From JAVRLS01 sp031961205 (GTDB lineage: Archaea > Thermoplasmatota > Thermoplasmata > Thermoplasmatales > Thermoplasmataceae): a stretch of DNA of 13,200 nucleotides. Location: assembly GCA_031961205.1 (NCBI GenBank), contig JAVRLS010000027.1, positions 1-13,200 on the forward strand, given 5' to 3'. This document shows positions 1 through 6,441 of the stretch, in pieces. The translations under genes and the position numbers were made by a program. Position 1 is the first letter of the stretch, and each line of letters starts with the position of its first letter. A model generated the notes under the pieces. It was not told the DNA's origin and ran no database searches. It saw nothing but the letters and a program-made list of their open reading frames with translations.

Positions 1-313
1 CCGTGGCCTCGAAGTGCGTTGTAACCATGCCATCCTTCTCGGTGCCGGCGTAGTATATTCCGGAAAGTGAATCGGATATAACTCCGGTGAATGAAATTTC
101 AATCTTTGATTTTCCACCGGAGTTCTTCAGTGAGAGAATTGACTTATCATAGGAAAACGAAGCGTCTTTACCGTTAATCCTGACCCAGCTTATTGACAGG
201 TCCTTTGCATTGAGTTCTATGTCTCCACCATCGTATATTATGGTTTCAGATCCTTCGAATGTTTTCGATTTTATGTTTATATCAAAAAGAAGATCGTATT
301 CCTCTATTTCCAT
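1..313 (-). CDS. trf3: Tricorn protease interacting factor F3-like M1 aminopeptidase (N-terminal fragment)
   Basis: Only the first 104 codons are inside the window; the gene runs off the left edge. The reading starts MEIEEYDLLFDI and includes SDSLSGIYYAG and TTHFEAT. I recall nearly the same segments at the N-terminus of Thermoplasma acidophilum factor F3, so this is the N-terminal beta domain of an M1-family zinc aminopeptidase. The catalytic HExxH and GAMEN motifs lie further downstream and cannot be checked here. F2 and F3 trim short peptides released by tricorn and the proteasome down to amino acids in the cytosol. The start is the ATG at 313; a TATA-like box centred about 25 nt upstream suggests a leaderless transcript. 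The gene lies 43 nt after tldE on the same strand. Family assignment is strong; F3 rather than F2 rests on remembered similarity only. Confidence 0.87.
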   Translation of the reverse strand, partial: MEIEEYDLLFDINIKSKTFEGSETIIYDGGDIELNAKDLSISWVRINGKDASFSYDKSILSLKNSGGKSKIEISFTGVISDSLSGIYYAGTEKDGMVTTHFEAT

Positions 314-334
314 GAATGGTCATAATTTTAAGAA

Positions 335-341
335 ATAAAAA
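335..341 (-). promoter_or_regulatory. TATA-like box for the F3 gene
   Basis: On the minus strand TTTTTAT is centred 25 nt before the ATG at 313. That is the spacing expected if transcription begins at or next to the start codon. No Shine-Dalgarno is visible. The same T-rich stretch could also end the tldE transcript. Confidence 0.45.
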
Positions 342-356
342 CTTCCCGTTACAGGA

Positions 357-1646
357 TCAGAAAGCCCTGCTTATGTTGACGTCACTGATCTTCACAAAGG
401 GAAGCACCGATGGCATTATTTCATTCCACCACTTTATCCTCTTTCTTTCTTTCGATACATCATCCATCCTCATGATGAGTCCGGGAAACGATTCGCTGAC
501 TCTGATCCCTCCCCACGCTTCTTCAATCCTTCCATTCACCACATGGTAGACGCCATCCCTTGGCACAGTTGAGAACAGACCGTTTCTTTCATCCTGGAAC
601 CTGAGGTACCAGCTGTTGTTTATGATCAGCCCGTTCTTCATGCCGGAGATCATATCGGCAAGATCCGTTTTACCCGGATCCATGCTCAGCTGGAATGCTC
701 CGGGCGAAATTATTCCTGCGTTACCTGTAGTTTTTGATGAGAGTTTCTTTGCCGTTGAATACGACTGAAGATATGTTTCAAGCCGGCCATCGCTTATTAT
801 TGCCTTCTTTCTGGTTGCGGTGCCCTCATCATCAATGGGCCTGTAACCTATTCCCATCTCGTCCGTCGGGTCATCGTAGAGATTCAACCCGTATCCGGAT
901 ATTTTGCTTCCGATCCTGTCAGTGAAACAACTGAGGCCGGCCAGCACAGAATAAGCTGAGAAAAATGCCGAACCATACGTCATGATGTTCCCGAGAGAAT
1001 ACGGTGAGAATATCACATCGAATTTTCCTTCATCCCCTTCCCTGATCTTTATGCCCTCGTTTACAGATTCTGCGGATTCCTTTCCAATATCGTACGGCTT
1101 GTATTCGGTCGCAGAAGCTGACTGGTATGATTCCTGCCCGGTCCTTGAACCCTTGAATGTCCTTATGAGGTATTCCATGCCGTACCTTGAGAAGCTTCCC
1201 GAATTGTAGCTGGTGATGATATCGTAGGTTTCATGCCTCCTGTAGATCAGCCCGGATACACGATCCGATCCGCTGTCCATCGAACCGCTTATAAGCTGAC
1301 GCGCATCCTCTTCTATATCCGTTTCCACTGCATGCTGCCTGGCAATTCTGTACACCTGCTTTTCCGGATTCAGGCCCCCGTACAGATCGTTTTCCGGGGA
1401 CATCTTTATTATCTTCACCAGTTTTTCAATGGCTTCTTCAATGTCCTCATCGCTTTCAACTGTAATTTCAGCTTCCTTCTTTCCAATGGAAGCGAATATG
1501 GATGCATTTGCCTCATTCCACTCATTGTAAACATCCTTTTCTTTTCCTGAAAAGCGCAATTGTCCGATACTCGCAGATACGTTCTCTATCGAATACTCGT
1601 CAACTTTGCCTTCCAGTTTCCGTTTAAGCTTATCCGTATCGATCAT
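357..1646 (-). CDS. tldE: TldE/PmbA family protein, partner of TldD
   Basis: A 429-aa protein, normal length for TldE/PmbA. Family hallmarks in the C-terminal half include a serine/alanine-rich YGSAFFSAYSVLAG segment, the KLSSKTTGNAG stretch, and the late VNGRIEEAWGGI region. It lacks the HExxxH zinc motif present in the neighbouring TldD, as expected: TldE is the non-catalytic subunit that closes the active chamber of the TldD/TldE heterodimer. In bacteria the pair matures microcin B17 and degrades the antitoxin CcdA; archaeal substrates are largely unknown. I placed the start at the ATG at 1646 rather than an in-frame ATG 18 codons upstream, because GAAGTGAT (a near match to the archaeal Shine-Dalgarno) sits 4 nt before it and it follows the tldD stop by only 5 nt. 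Very probably co-transcribed with tldD. Confidence 0.9.
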   Translation of the reverse strand: MIDTDKLKRKLEGKVDEYSIENVSASIGQLRFSGKEKDVYNEWNEANASIFASIGKKEAEITVESDEDIEEAIEKLVKIIKMSPENDLYGGLNPEKQVYRIARQHAVETDIEEDARQLISGSMDSGSDRVSGLIYRRHETYDIITSYNSGSFSRYGMEYLIRTFKGSRTGQESYQSASATEYKPYDIGKESAESVNEGIKIREGDEGKFDVIFSPYSLGNIMTYGSAFFSAYSVLAGLSCFTDRIGSKISGYGLNLYDDPTDEMGIGYRPIDDEGTATRKKAIISDGRLETYLQSYSTAKKLSSKTTGNAGIISPGAFQLSMDPGKTDLADMISGMKNGLIINNSWYLRFQDERNGLFSTVPRDGVYHVVNGRIEEAWGGIRVSESFPGLIMRMDDVSKERKRIKWWNEIMPSVLPFVKISDVNISRAF

Positions 1647-1651
1647 GTGAA

Positions 1652-3064
1652 TCACTTCAGATGTACGTTCCTGAGCCTGATGTGGGGGCCGCCCATCCAT
1701 ACGTCAACGCCCTGTTCCGGGTCTCCTTTCCCGCATATTCCTGCACTGAAATTCAGGTCCTTTCCGACCGCGTCAATTGATGAATAGAACTTCACCGTAT
1801 TCGTTTCTATAACAGGTTTCCTGACACGACCTGTAATATTCCCGTTCTCTATCAGGTATGCATCCCTGCCGACATACTTCTCGTTGAACCTTATATCATC
1901 TATATTCCATTCTGTGAATGATTTTATGTACACGCCACGATGTATGCCTTCAAAAAGCTCCTCGAAGGTGTAATTTCCAGGTTCTATGTATGTCGTACTC
2001 ATCCTTGCAAGAGGCTCCATGTCCCAGTCCGACGACCTGCCAGAACCGTTCGGTTCGGTCCCGATTATGGCAGCACTTTCCCTGTTAAGAAGGAATTCGT
2101 CCGTATATCCTTTCCTGTAAAGGTAACGCTTTCTTGCAGGGATGCCCTCATCATCGTACCTGTAATAGCCAAAACTTCCCGGAACCGTCGGATCATCTAT
2201 AACGCTGACATCATCCGACCCTATCCTGAACGGAAAAGCCTTACCGGTCAGGAAAGATTCGCCAGCGAGAGCACCCTCACGCCCGATTATCCGGTCGTAT
2301 TCCATGGGATGCCCTGCTGATTCATGCGCTACGATGCCTGAAATTTTGGGGCCTGCAACAACATCAAATACGCCCGGATTCACGCCGGGTGCTTCAAGGC
2401 TTTCCCTGAGAGAATTTGCGTCATCCCGCATTTTCTCCGGTATGCCGGCTTTCTCTATCGCTTCATATCCGCCGGTATAGCCAAATTCCTCTGATGACTG
2501 ATCATAGTTTCCGCCTTCTGAAACACCGATCATGTAAACGTAATATATTCTTGAAAATTCCGAATGTATTTCTGATCCATCCGTATTGTAATAGGATCCG
2601 TTAATGTATTTATCTGAAAGCGAATTGATTCTTACCTGTGCTTCATTTTCGACGGCTTTATCATTTTCTTTAACTATGGATGCCATTTCATCTATTCCCT
2701 TATCCTTCGGGCTATCTCTTCCCGTGGCTTTCCAGCTATCCTTCATTGCCCTGCCGCTGTAAATCTTATTCTTTCCGGGTTTCCTTGAGCTGGCAATGGC
2801 CGCATCTATGGAATCCTTTATTTTCTCCCAGTCTCCGGAATTTGTGAATGCCATTGATATGGAATTGTTGACAATGCGCACTGCATAGCCATAATCATCA
2901 GAAACAGAGGATCCGTCAAATTCTCCATTCCTGTAGAGAACACTTTTTGATGATGTTCTCATGAACCGTACTTCTCCATAAGCTGATCTTTCCGAGATAT
3001 ATCCCAGAATCCTGTCACTAAAATCTTCATGATCACTTTTGCCAGACTTCGCATCATTATTCAA
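1652..3064 (-). CDS. tldD: TldD family zinc metallopeptidase
   Basis: Zinc peptidase subunit of the TldD/TldE complex, cytosolic. With the start chosen here it is 470 aa. The HESAGH signature (HExxxH, His247, Glu248, His252) gives two zinc ligands and the catalytic glutamate; Cys444 in the C-terminal GICGKG segment matches the third ligand of the bacterial protein. The region after the motif (IGREGALAGESFLTG, then DDEG near residue 304) is typical of the family. The start is ambiguous. An ATG at 3118 lies only about 5 nt after the likely TATA box, so it would sit upstream of the predicted transcription start. I prefer the TTG at 3064, which has a strong GGAGGTG seven nt upstream, inside a small hairpin. 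It is the first gene of the tldD-tldE pair, followed closely by the F3 peptidase. Confidence 0.92.
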   Translation of the reverse strand: MNNDAKSGKSDHEDFSDRILGYISERSAYGEVRFMRTSSKSVLYRNGEFDGSSVSDDYGYAVRIVNNSISMAFTNSGDWEKIKDSIDAAIASSRKPGKNKIYSGRAMKDSWKATGRDSPKDKGIDEMASIVKENDKAVENEAQVRINSLSDKYINGSYYNTDGSEIHSEFSRIYYVYMIGVSEGGNYDQSSEEFGYTGGYEAIEKAGIPEKMRDDANSLRESLEAPGVNPGVFDVVAGPKISGIVAHESAGHPMEYDRIIGREGALAGESFLTGKAFPFRIGSDDVSVIDDPTVPGSFGYYRYDDEGIPARKRYLYRKGYTDEFLLNRESAAIIGTEPNGSGRSSDWDMEPLARMSTTYIEPGNYTFEELFEGIHRGVYIKSFTEWNIDDIRFNEKYVGRDAYLIENGNITGRVRKPVIETNTVKFYSSIDAVGKDLNFSAGICGKGDPEQGVDVWMGGPHIRLRNVHLK

Positions 3065-3067
3065 ATG

Positions 3068-3085
3068 ACTGCACCTCCATGCAGT
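3068..3085 (-). promoter_or_regulatory. Hairpin with the tldD Shine-Dalgarno in its loop
   Basis: On the minus strand ACTGCA and TGCAGT form a perfect 6-bp stem around the 6-nt loop TGGAGG. The ribosome-binding core GGAGG lies in the loop, and the TTG start follows the stem by 3 nt. The stem pairing is seen in the sequence; an effect on translation is inferred. Confidence 0.45.
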
Positions 3086-3122
3086 TTTGCTGCCCCGATA
3101 AAAATCCCGCAGGGGCATTTGC

Positions 3123-3128
3123 TTTAAA
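3123..3128 (-). promoter_or_regulatory. TATA-like box for tldD
   Basis: TTTAAA, identical on both strands, lies about 60 nt before the TTG start. A transcription start about 25 nt downstream, near 3100, would give a leader of about 36 nt carrying the GGAGGTG site. An inverted repeat (TGCCCC at 3117-3112 and GGGGCA at 3096-3091 on the minus strand) surrounds that predicted start. Confidence 0.45.
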
Positions 3129-3145
3129 TGTAAGAAAATATGGAT

Positions 3146-3152
3146 AAAAAAA
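3146..3152 (-). terminator. T-tract, possible terminator of the glyA-CBS operon
   Basis: Seven consecutive T on the minus strand, followed within 10 nt by TATTTTCTT, lie about 200 nt after the CBS gene stop and just before the tldD TATA box. T-rich runs without a stem are the usual archaeal termination signal. Position and composition fit; there is no direct proof. Confidence 0.35.
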
Positions 3153-3356
3153 CGGATCGTTCACGCTTACCGGGCTGTAATGGATCTCGAAGAATTCCAT
3201 CGAATATCCCGATCTTCCGCAACCGTTTTTTATCAACTCTTCATGCACCCCCATCACTATTTTTAATAGATTTGGATATTTTGCAGCTGCAACCATTCAC
3301 GGCATATTTCGTGAAGGCTGGAAGCAGCAGATTAGCGGTTATTTTCACGCTCAGGC

Positions 3357-4442
3357 TTATCTGTTCTTGCTTTTCGTCACACGATCACTGTATGTGTCAA
3401 ATATTTCCGACAGCACGGTCGCGAAATTCCATCCTGATCCGTTCTGCACCATAAATAGCGGTGGTGCGGAGATACGCGTCCTTACGCTGTATTTAATTGA
3501 TCCCTGCGTCTTGTACTTCATAACGTGTATCAGGAGTTTTCCCTGGGATATATCTGTCATTTTTGAAAATTTCTGCAGGAATCTATCGGATGCGTCAAAT
3601 ATGGTGCTGTACAGATCGTCATCATACACATCAAGCCCGCTCACCTCTATCAGTATACCCTCGTTGTTTTCTGTTTTTATGATATTTATTATATCTCCAT
3701 AATCGACTATACCCACGATCTTCTTTGATTCTACTATCGGTACCATGTGGATCCTGTTCTCTATCATGGTATCAGCTATCTTCTTGATATCAGCATACCT
3801 GTCCACACTCGCCGGATTGTCCATTACGGATGCGCAGGTTATTTCCACCTTTTCCTTTTCAGCGTATTCCCCGTACTTTATCTTTTCTTTCCCCCTGAAC
3901 AGGACGGGGATTATGTTGTTTATCCTGACTATTCCCGATAGCTCATCGTTCTTATTTACCACCGGAATCTCGGATTCATTGAGCATCCTCATGTCGTCAA
4001 ATGCATCGCTGATTCCGTCATCCTCTCTCACATAGATAGGGTCCGAGCTCATTATCTGGAATGCCTGGATGTTTTTCATATCAACTACATGGTCTATATT
4101 TTTGATAACATCAGTCCTAGAAACTATTCCCGTGAGAATGTTCTTTTTAAAAACGGGAATTGCGGATAAACTATTGTCCTTTATGAGCTTCATGGCTTTC
4201 AGGACATCATCGTCTTCCCCCAGCACAGGGGTACTGACAGCAAAATTTGAAATCTTTGATTTCACCTGTATGCTTCTCTTTTTGAGAAGATCCGAATATG
4301 ATATCATGCCGATATATTTCTTTCCGTCCAGTACCGGTATCTGATGTATGCCGGTATCCGACATTTTAGCCATAGCTTTTGAGAATGTTTCCTGGGCATC
4401 GATTATAACCGGGTTCTCTGTCATTATCTCACTTACTTTCAT
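3357..4442 (-). CDS. Four-CBS-domain protein with an HPF-like C-terminal domain
   Basis: A 361-aa soluble protein with four consecutive CBS domains at about residues 1-56, 63-117, 126-180 and 201-256. Each shows the usual pattern of a hydrophobic strand before P-V/I and a closing G-I/M-V/I-S/D-x-x-D; SEIMTENPVII and QIMSSDPIYV open two of them. CBS pairs bind adenine nucleotides or SAM and usually act as energy sensors. Residues 262-356 are a separate domain whose predicted order is strand, helix, strand, strand, strand, helix, the topology of the HPF/RaiA ribosome-hibernation fold; that identification is my inference. The ATG overlaps the 3' end of glyA by 14 nt and has GAGGT three nt upstream, so translation is probably coupled. 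What the protein binds cannot be told from sequence. Confidence 0.85.
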   Translation of the reverse strand: MKVSEIMTENPVIIDAQETFSKAMAKMSDTGIHQIPVLDGKKYIGMISYSDLLKKRSIQVKSKISNFAVSTPVLGEDDDVLKAMKLIKDNSLSAIPVFKKNILTGIVSRTDVIKNIDHVVDMKNIQAFQIMSSDPIYVREDDGISDAFDDMRMLNESEIPVVNKNDELSGIVRINNIIPVLFRGKEKIKYGEYAEKEKVEITCASVMDNPASVDRYADIKKIADTMIENRIHMVPIVESKKIVGIVDYGDIINIIKTENNEGILIEVSGLDVYDDDLYSTIFDASDRFLQKFSKMTDISQGKLLIHVMKYKTQGSIKYSVRTRISAPPLFMVQNGSGWNFATVLSEIFDTYSDRVTKSKNR

Positions 4443-5601
4443 AGTACCTCATTTTCATATAGCTAATAAATTTATTAACTCTATCCTTCACATTTTCTCC
4501 GTTGAGCGAATCAATGATAAGATCCGATATCCCTTTCATATCCGTAATGCCCATCCTTGTTATTTCCGCCGTGCCGATCCTTCCCGCACGGTCAACAATT
4601 ATGCCGTTTTTTTCAAGATTCATGCTGAATTTTGCATAATCATAGCCCATCTTTTTAATGGAAGCTTCATCAACAATGACCTGATGCGTCTGCGTGAACC
4701 AGTCTGAATACTTTATACCGATACCCCTGCTCAGGCTTACCGCAAGTTCTTTTGAATTTTTTACAACAGCACCGGCGTATTCCTTTCCGTAAGCAAGCAT
4801 TTCCTCAAGGGCAACCGCCACTCCAGCCATCCTCGAAATATTGTAATTGTCCATTGTTTTCCATGTTATATTTTCCTGCACGCGCCTCCATATCGAGTCG
4901 TCGTTCGTGAATACCAGCCCTCCCTGGGGGCCAAAGAAGGTCTTGTGCGTTGACCCGAACATTATATCGGCATTTTCCGCCACGTCCTTCTGGAATGCAC
5001 CACCGGCTATGAGTCCCATAACATGGGATGCGTCATAGCCAAGTATTATATTCCTTCTATCACATATTTCTCTTATCCTGGGCAGGTCATATTCCCTCAC
5101 AAAGAGGGACTGCCCGAGAATAATAAGCGATGGGTGGTAATAGTCGACAACCTGCTCGAATTTATCGTAATCGATGACCTGGTTTTCCGCATCAAACGGT
5201 ATATCGTACGATCGTATTCCAAGCATATCCGGAAGATACTTCTGGCTGTACCCCTGGTATCCGCCGGCGTACTCCGGTATCTTCATGAAATTCTGCCCCC
5301 GCTTCATTGATGACAGTATTGATATTTCAGAGGCTATATGCCCGCTGAGCGGCCGGACATCGGCATGATCAAATGAAAAAACTTTCCTCGCTATATCCGA
5401 TGCTGCACTTTCAAGCTCTTCCGCATATCCGGTACCGCCGTAATCATTGATTCCATTTTCCACGTGGGAATATCTGGATGAAAAATCAGAGGAAAGCACC
5501 CTCCTGACATTCGGGCTCACAATATTTTCAGATGCCTGCAGATCTATAACTTCTGACCTGTAGTCATCCGCATCTTCAACAATGCTGATAATACTTCTCA
5601 T
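4429..5601 (-). CDS. glyA: Serine hydroxymethyltransferase (archaeal type)
   Basis: PLP enzyme interconverting serine and glycine while loading a one-carbon unit on a pterin carrier. The 390-aa reading shows LQASENIVSP near residue 22, DASHVMGLIAGG (Asp190 to hold the PLP nitrogen, His193 stacking), GSTHKTFFGPQGG with the Schiff-base Lys220, and GRIGTAEITRMG near 340 with the substrate-carboxylate arginine. STHKTFFGPQ and TAEITRMG, rather than the bacterial THKTLRGPRGG and GTPA, are what I expect of archaeal SHMTs. An upstream in-frame TTG at 5616 exists, but the ATG at 5601 lies 25 nt from the centre of a TTTAAAAAA box and is preferred as a leaderless start. First gene of an operon with the CBS protein. 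The pterin cofactor (folate or a methanopterin-like carrier) cannot be decided from sequence. Confidence 0.9.
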   Translation of the reverse strand: MRSIISIVEDADDYRSEVIDLQASENIVSPNVRRVLSSDFSSRYSHVENGINDYGGTGYAEELESAASDIARKVFSFDHADVRPLSGHIASEISILSSMKRGQNFMKIPEYAGGYQGYSQKYLPDMLGIRSYDIPFDAENQVIDYDKFEQVVDYYHPSLIILGQSLFVREYDLPRIREICDRRNIILGYDASHVMGLIAGGAFQKDVAENADIMFGSTHKTFFGPQGGLVFTNDDSIWRRVQENITWKTMDNYNISRMAGVAVALEEMLAYGKEYAGAVVKNSKELAVSLSRGIGIKYSDWFTQTHQVIVDEASIKKMGYDYAKFSMNLEKNGIIVDRAGRIGTAEITRMGITDMKGISDLIIDSLNGENVKDRVNKFISYMKMRYYESK

Positions 5602-5609
5602 TGCATGAT

Positions 5610-5621
5610 CAAACAAGTTTG
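5610..5621. repeat. Palindrome between the glyA TATA box and start
   Basis: CAAAC-AA-GTTTG, two 5-bp arms with a 2-nt centre, lies immediately downstream of the glyA TATA box and before the predicted transcription start. This is where an archaeal repressor would block polymerase. Role inferred from position only. Confidence 0.4.
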
Positions 5622-5630
5622 TTTAAAAAA
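5622..5630 (-). promoter_or_regulatory. TATA-like box for the glyA-CBS operon
   Basis: Read on the minus strand this is TTTTTTAAA, centred 25 nt from the ATG at 5601, which suggests a leaderless transcript. Confidence 0.55.
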
Positions 5631-5633
5631 TGT

Positions 5634-5673
5634 ATCGATCGGTAGAAACTTACTTGCCGGTATTCCGATCGAT
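5634..5673. repeat. 9-bp inverted repeat in the glyA/marC divergent region
   Basis: ATCGATCGG (5634-5642) and CCGATCGAT (5665-5673) are perfect reverse complements separated by 22 bp, giving about 31 bp, or three helical turns, from centre to centre. Just beside them CGATTACG occurs twice in direct orientation (5670-5677 and 5688-5695). The arrangement suggests a binding site for a dimeric or tetrameric regulator serving both divergent genes. Confidence 0.45.
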
Positions 5674-5712
5674 TACGGAATATTCAACGATTACGCATAA
5701 AGCTTGCATAAA

Positions 5713-5723
5713 TATTTGTATAC
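5713..5723 (+). promoter_or_regulatory. TATA-like region for the MarC-family gene
   Basis: TATTTGTATAC ends about 22 nt before the ATG at 5745, with the TGTATA part centred about 25 nt upstream. A perfect 12-bp palindrome, ATGTATATACAT, follows at 5729-5740 between box and start codon. Confidence 0.4.
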
Positions 5724-5744
5724 GTGCCATGTATATACATTGAA

Positions 5745-6350
5745 ATGAATGAACTTGTTGAATTTCTGAAGGTATTCATGCCTATTTTCATTGTTATAGA
5801 TCCATTCGGAAGCCTTGTACTTTTCACATCTATGACCTACGGTTTCAATGAGGCTGAAAAATCCAGGGCCACAAAGGATGCAGTGATCTACGGGAGCATC
5901 ATTCTTGTCCTCTTTGCCCTTGGCGGGCAGTTTATAATCTATTTTTTCGGGATATCAATTGAAGCCCTTGAAATGGCTGGCGGGATAATACTGCTTCTCA
6001 TGGCTGTGGAGATGATAATGGAGGGAAATCGCCCGAAATCATCGGGATCCGGTGCTAAGGACTATGACATCGGGATTGTGCCCTTCGCTACACCGATGCT
6101 CGCCGGGCCTGGTGCAATCTCCCTCGTAATAATACTGATGAAGGGTACTATCATCGACAAAATTTTCACGCTTCTCTCAATCCTTGCAATATTCGCACTT
6201 GTGTATATATTCTTCGACAAATCCACGGTAGTTTCTAAATTTATAGGGGATAAGGTCATGAAGGCAGTTTCGAGGATATTCGGCCTTCTGCTAGCAGGAT
6301 TTGCCATACAGTATTTCATCAACGCTATTATGATTCTCATGACACTTTGA
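5745..6350 (+). CDS. MarC family integral membrane protein
   Basis: A 201-aa hydrophobic protein with about six membrane segments (roughly residues 7-29, 45-68, 70-92, 108-131, 138-158 and 176-200). IDPFGS near residue 18 and VPFATPMLAGPGAIS near 112 are the two conserved half-motifs of the MarC/UPF0056 family, placed as an internal duplication; the C-terminal RIFGLLLAGFAIQYF segment is also typical. The family was once linked to multiple antibiotic resistance in E. coli, but that role was not upheld and the true transport function is unknown. An in-frame GTG at 5724 is possible, but the ATG at 5745 sits at the right distance from the TATA-like box. It is divergent from glyA and 91 nt before the next gene, which appears to have its own promoter. 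Confidence 0.9.
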   Translation: MNELVEFLKVFMPIFIVIDPFGSLVLFTSMTYGFNEAEKSRATKDAVIYGSIILVLFALGGQFIIYFFGISIEALEMAGGIILLLMAVEMIMEGNRPKSSGSGAKDYDIGIVPFATPMLAGPGAISLVIILMKGTIIDKIFTLLSILAIFALVYIFFDKSTVVSKFIGDKVMKAVSRIFGLLLAGFAIQYFINAIMILMTL

Positions 6351-6403
6351 TAAGCAGATCTTGCACTTCATTTACAGATCCAGATTCTTGCCGGTAATAT
6401 TAT

Positions 6404-6410
6404 TATATAA
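6404..6410 (+). promoter_or_regulatory. TATA-like box for the ornithine cyclodeaminase-family gene
   Basis: TATATAA is centred 35 nt before the ATG at 6442, so transcription would begin about 8-10 nt before the start codon. A second candidate, TTTATG at about 6417-6422, would give a leaderless transcript. Confidence 0.45.
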
Positions 6411-6441
6411 TGCAGGTTTATGGTTCAATGGGGCAGAGACC

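Larger units (their letters stand above)
3065..3356 (-). other. Intergenic region between the CBS gene and tldD
   Basis: This 292-bp stretch holds a likely terminator, the tldD TATA-like box and the Shine-Dalgarno hairpin. A 79-codon open frame (ATG at 3296, stop ending at 3057) crosses all of these signals and overlaps the tldD start by 8 nt. It has no clear ribosome-binding site and no recognisable motif, so I do not call it a gene. Nothing else stands out. Confidence 0.5.

Noticed and set aside
1647..1700. 18-codon N-terminal extension of TldE
   Set aside because: It lies wholly over the tldD 3' coding end, and the ATG at 1646 has a well-placed ribosome-binding site.
734..1787. Several plus-strand open frames opposite tldE and tldD
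   Set aside because: They are antisense shadows of well-supported genes with no motifs or start signals.
3065..3118. Longer tldD reading from the ATG at 3118
   Set aside because: That ATG is about 5 nt after the likely TATA box and has no Shine-Dalgarno, whereas the TTG at 3064 has GGAGGTG at good spacing. The extra 18 codons show no family similarity I recognise.
5602..5744. CRISPR or mobile-element ends in the glyA/marC gap
   Set aside because: The repeats are short (8-12 bp), few and unevenly spaced, with no transposase or target duplication; regulatory sites fit better.
6361..6441. N-terminal extension of the cyclodeaminase-family protein from a TTG at 6361
   Set aside because: The extension contains the TATA-like box and would be unusual for the family; similarity begins at the ATG at 6442.
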